Assembly (NCBI GenBank): GCA_021789565.1 | Contig: JAJYJL010000382.1 | Span: 1-7,346, forward strand | Source of the DNA: Acidobacteriota bacterium | Lineage (GTDB): Bacteria; Acidobacteriota; Terriglobia; UBA7540 | Reading direction: 5' to 3' | Length of the DNA stretch: 7,346 nt | In this document: positions 5,670-7,346 of the stretch, one piece after another | Position numbering within the stretch: position 1 is the stretch's first letter | Layout of the letters: each line of letters begins with the position of its first letter | Translations under genes and position numbers: made by a program | Notes under the pieces: generated by a model | What the model was told of the DNA's origin: nothing | The model's database searches: none | What the model saw: only the letters and a program-made list of their open reading frames with translations

Positions 5670-7346
5670 CTAGCCCTGCAGTCCGGCTTTGGTTTCGGGT
5701 ATTTGCTTCTCGATCATATACTGGCAGGCAACCAGCTTCTCGCGAATATCCAAAGGCAAATAAAGGTACCCCACCGAAGCCTCAAAGCCCAGCCTCGAAT
5801 CCTGGGAACAGATTTCGAGGAATTGCTTTGCGATACTCATTTCATCTTTAACCACGGAATTCATAGTATCCATTCCCTCGACACTCATTTTCCAGCGCTG
5901 TCGCGAGGTATGAAAACGAACTTGATTGGCAATGCTCCTAAAGTATAGTCCGATAGCACGGCAGACTCCGAGGTCCTTCATCGCGCGGTGCCGATACGTC
6001 GCCGGAACATCGTTCATAGCGTCTTCAAGCTCCTTCAGCCCCTGCCTCCATCCCGAAGCCATCTTCTCGAAAACATTTGCGACAATCGTCGGCCCAAACG
6101 GGTGAGTCCAATCCAGATTGTCGTAGCTGTTCATGATTCGAAGCGGCAACCCCGTCGGTTCAAAATAGAGCAACGCCGCGGGGCCGCATTGGACGACGCT
6201 TGAGTAAACCAGCGAGTCAGAAAAGGGGTATTGCTGAAAGGCAGCGGAAAACAATCCCCAGGCGCGCACAACGCGTTTCGCCGCACCCTGTCCGTAGATG
6301 GACGCGGCCACCTTTTCGAGATCCGCCTCGCCGTCGACCGCATGATCACGATAAAACGATTCCGCCACGTCCCAGTTCTGGGAGGGATAACAGCCGAGCG
6401 TCCAGGACTCCATAGCGCCCGTAATTCCGGCAGTGCGCATGGCCTCAAACTTACGCACAACAAGGTGTTCTACAGGAATGTAGGGAACCAGTCCCACTTC
6501 CCATGTATTCCCCACCTGGATCTTGGCCATCACGTCCATCCCGCGCGCTTTCCCCAGGCGAATATGGGTTGCGGCGCGAGAAGAAGGCCCCACGACAGAA
6601 AGCGAGTATTCCTCGACCGTGCTCTTCACACCTTCCCGCTCGATGACCGTGCCCCGCTCGAAATCCACCATCAGCGTGGCGCTTGAAGGAAGCCGGTCAA
6701 TGATCTGTTCTTGGGGGTCATCCTCGACACTTTCCCAGCTCCAGTCCCAGGCGATAACGCGGGCATGTGGCGCTACGCTGCGCGCTCCTTCGTCCATAAG
6801 CTGGATCACCTGCGCAACAACTTCCGGTCCGGACCGGCGGCTGCACCGTGGGCACTTGGGATGGCGCGTCAGCGAATAGCAATTCGTCGGATTCTCTGAC
6901 GCCGTTATCAGGATGATTCCTTCCAGCCCAGGCGCCTGCTTGAAAAGCGTTGCTGTAGCTTCAACAAGGTAATCCTGGACCATTTTGGTGCTGGTACACA
7001 TTGAAAACAGCCCGTCACCCGGCCGTCCCGGCGCCCCTTTTATTTCAGGATATTGTTTGAAAAAGCTGGCGGCCATTCCGCGAGGCTCGTTCAAGTAAAG
7101 ATAGACGCCAAGCCCGTGCGTCTTCGCCTCGCCGATGAGCCAATTCAAATTAGCGAGCTGGGCCGCGCTTTCTCTTCCGAACTCAGGAAATATGCGGGTT
7201 CTGATCAAGTGCTGATACATGGCGCCGAGCCAGATCGCGCCCAGATCCATGCACGCCATGTTTTCCAATAGACCTGCGGGATAAGAGGATTCGAAATCGT
7301 CGTTTCCAAGCACATTGCCAAATTTCGCGTAATATGGGAATGCGAT
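5670..7346 (-). CDS. TIM-barrel glycoside-hydrolase-like paralogue, 5' end cut off
   Basis: The frame is open from the right edge to a TAG at 5672..5670, giving 558 residues. It aligns throughout with the C-terminal two-thirds of the next gene: IFPEFG, YLYLNEPRGM (E88), MCTST, ITASENPTNC (E151), HPKCPRC (C165, C168), IAWDWSW (D201), EEYSLSVVGP, ESWTLGCYPS and a similar helical C-terminus. In the block around ITASEN, 13 of 17 residues are identical. The first visible residues correspond to about residue 334 of the paralogue, so some 330 residues, including any export signal, probably lie beyond the window. The GTG at 7313 is in the middle of a conserved block and is not a start. Differences from the neighbour include WSW for WGW, loss of the SVSEW context (though E230 is kept), and E313 where the neighbour has A647. 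It is likely a glycan-active enzyme with a related but not identical specificity; the reaction is unknown. Confidence 0.87.
   Translation of the reverse strand: MAFPYYAKFGNVLGNDDFESSYPAGLLENMACMDLGAIWLGAMYQHLIRTRIFPEFGRESAAQLANLNWLIGEAKTHGLGVYLYLNEPRGMAASFFKQYPEIKGAPGRPGDGLFSMCTSTKMVQDYLVEATATLFKQAPGLEGIILITASENPTNCYSLTRHPKCPRCSRRSGPEVVAQVIQLMDEGARSVAPHARVIAWDWSWESVEDDPQEQIIDRLPSSATLMVDFERGTVIEREGVKSTVEEYSLSVVGPSSRAATHIRLGKARGMDVMAKIQVGNTWEVGLVPYIPVEHLVVRKFEAMRTAGITGAMESWTLGCYPSQNWDVAESFYRDHAVDGEADLEKVAASIYGQGAAKRVVRAWGLFSAAFQQYPFSDSLVYSSVVQCGPAALLYFEPTGLPLRIMNSYDNLDWTHPFGPTIVANVFEKMASGWRQGLKELEDAMNDVPATYRHRAMKDLGVCRAIGLYFRSIANQVRFHTSRQRWKMSVEGMDTMNSVVKDEMSIAKQFLEICSQDSRLGFEASVGYLYLPLDIREKLVACQYMIEKQIPETKAGLQG

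Noticed and set aside
7311..7313. GTG as start of the upstream GH-like gene
   Set aside because: The frame remains open to the window edge and the codons before it match the paralogue, so the real start lies outside.

Overview
The window is a compact block of five protein-coding genes, all on the minus strand. Read in transcription order (right to left) they are: a 5'-truncated TIM-barrel glycoside-hydrolase-like protein (7346 to 5670); a full-length 899-residue paralogue with a twin-arginine signal (5624 to 2925); a Gfo/Idh/MocA-family oxidoreductase (2885 to 1884); a metallo-beta-lactamase-fold hydrolase (1880 to 1140); and an M20-family metallo-aminoacylase/peptidase that runs off the left edge (1140 to 1). 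The gaps are 45, 39 and 3 bases, and the last two genes overlap by one base. This looks like a single operon whose promoter lies beyond the right edge. I see no gene-free stretch longer than 45 bases, and no tRNA, rRNA, mobile element, CRISPR array or convincing terminator.

Organism: the DNA is moderately GC-rich by eye. The Tat-type leader beginning MNRRKFF, and the pairing of large exported GH20/GH67-like proteins with Gfo/Idh/MocA dehydrogenases, resemble free-living polysaccharide degraders of the Acidobacteriota (Bryobacter/Solibacter-like) or the Planctomycetota/Verrucomicrobiota. This is an impression from gene style, not a phylogenetic assignment.

How the genes may work together (inference): one or both large proteins act outside the cytoplasm on a glycoside or glycan. 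The other three show no export signal and probably act in the cytoplasm. The Gfo/Idh/MocA enzyme would oxidise a released sugar or cyclitol, the metallo-beta-lactamase-fold enzyme could open a lactone or another ester/thioester, and the M20 enzyme could remove an N-acyl group or cleave an amide. No transporter or regulator lies in the window, so the system is incomplete here. The parts most worth following up are the tandem GH-like paralogues, which share a Cys/His cluster ending in CPRC, the internal repeat near the N-terminus of the 899-residue protein, and the oxidoreductase lacking the usual catalytic Asp.
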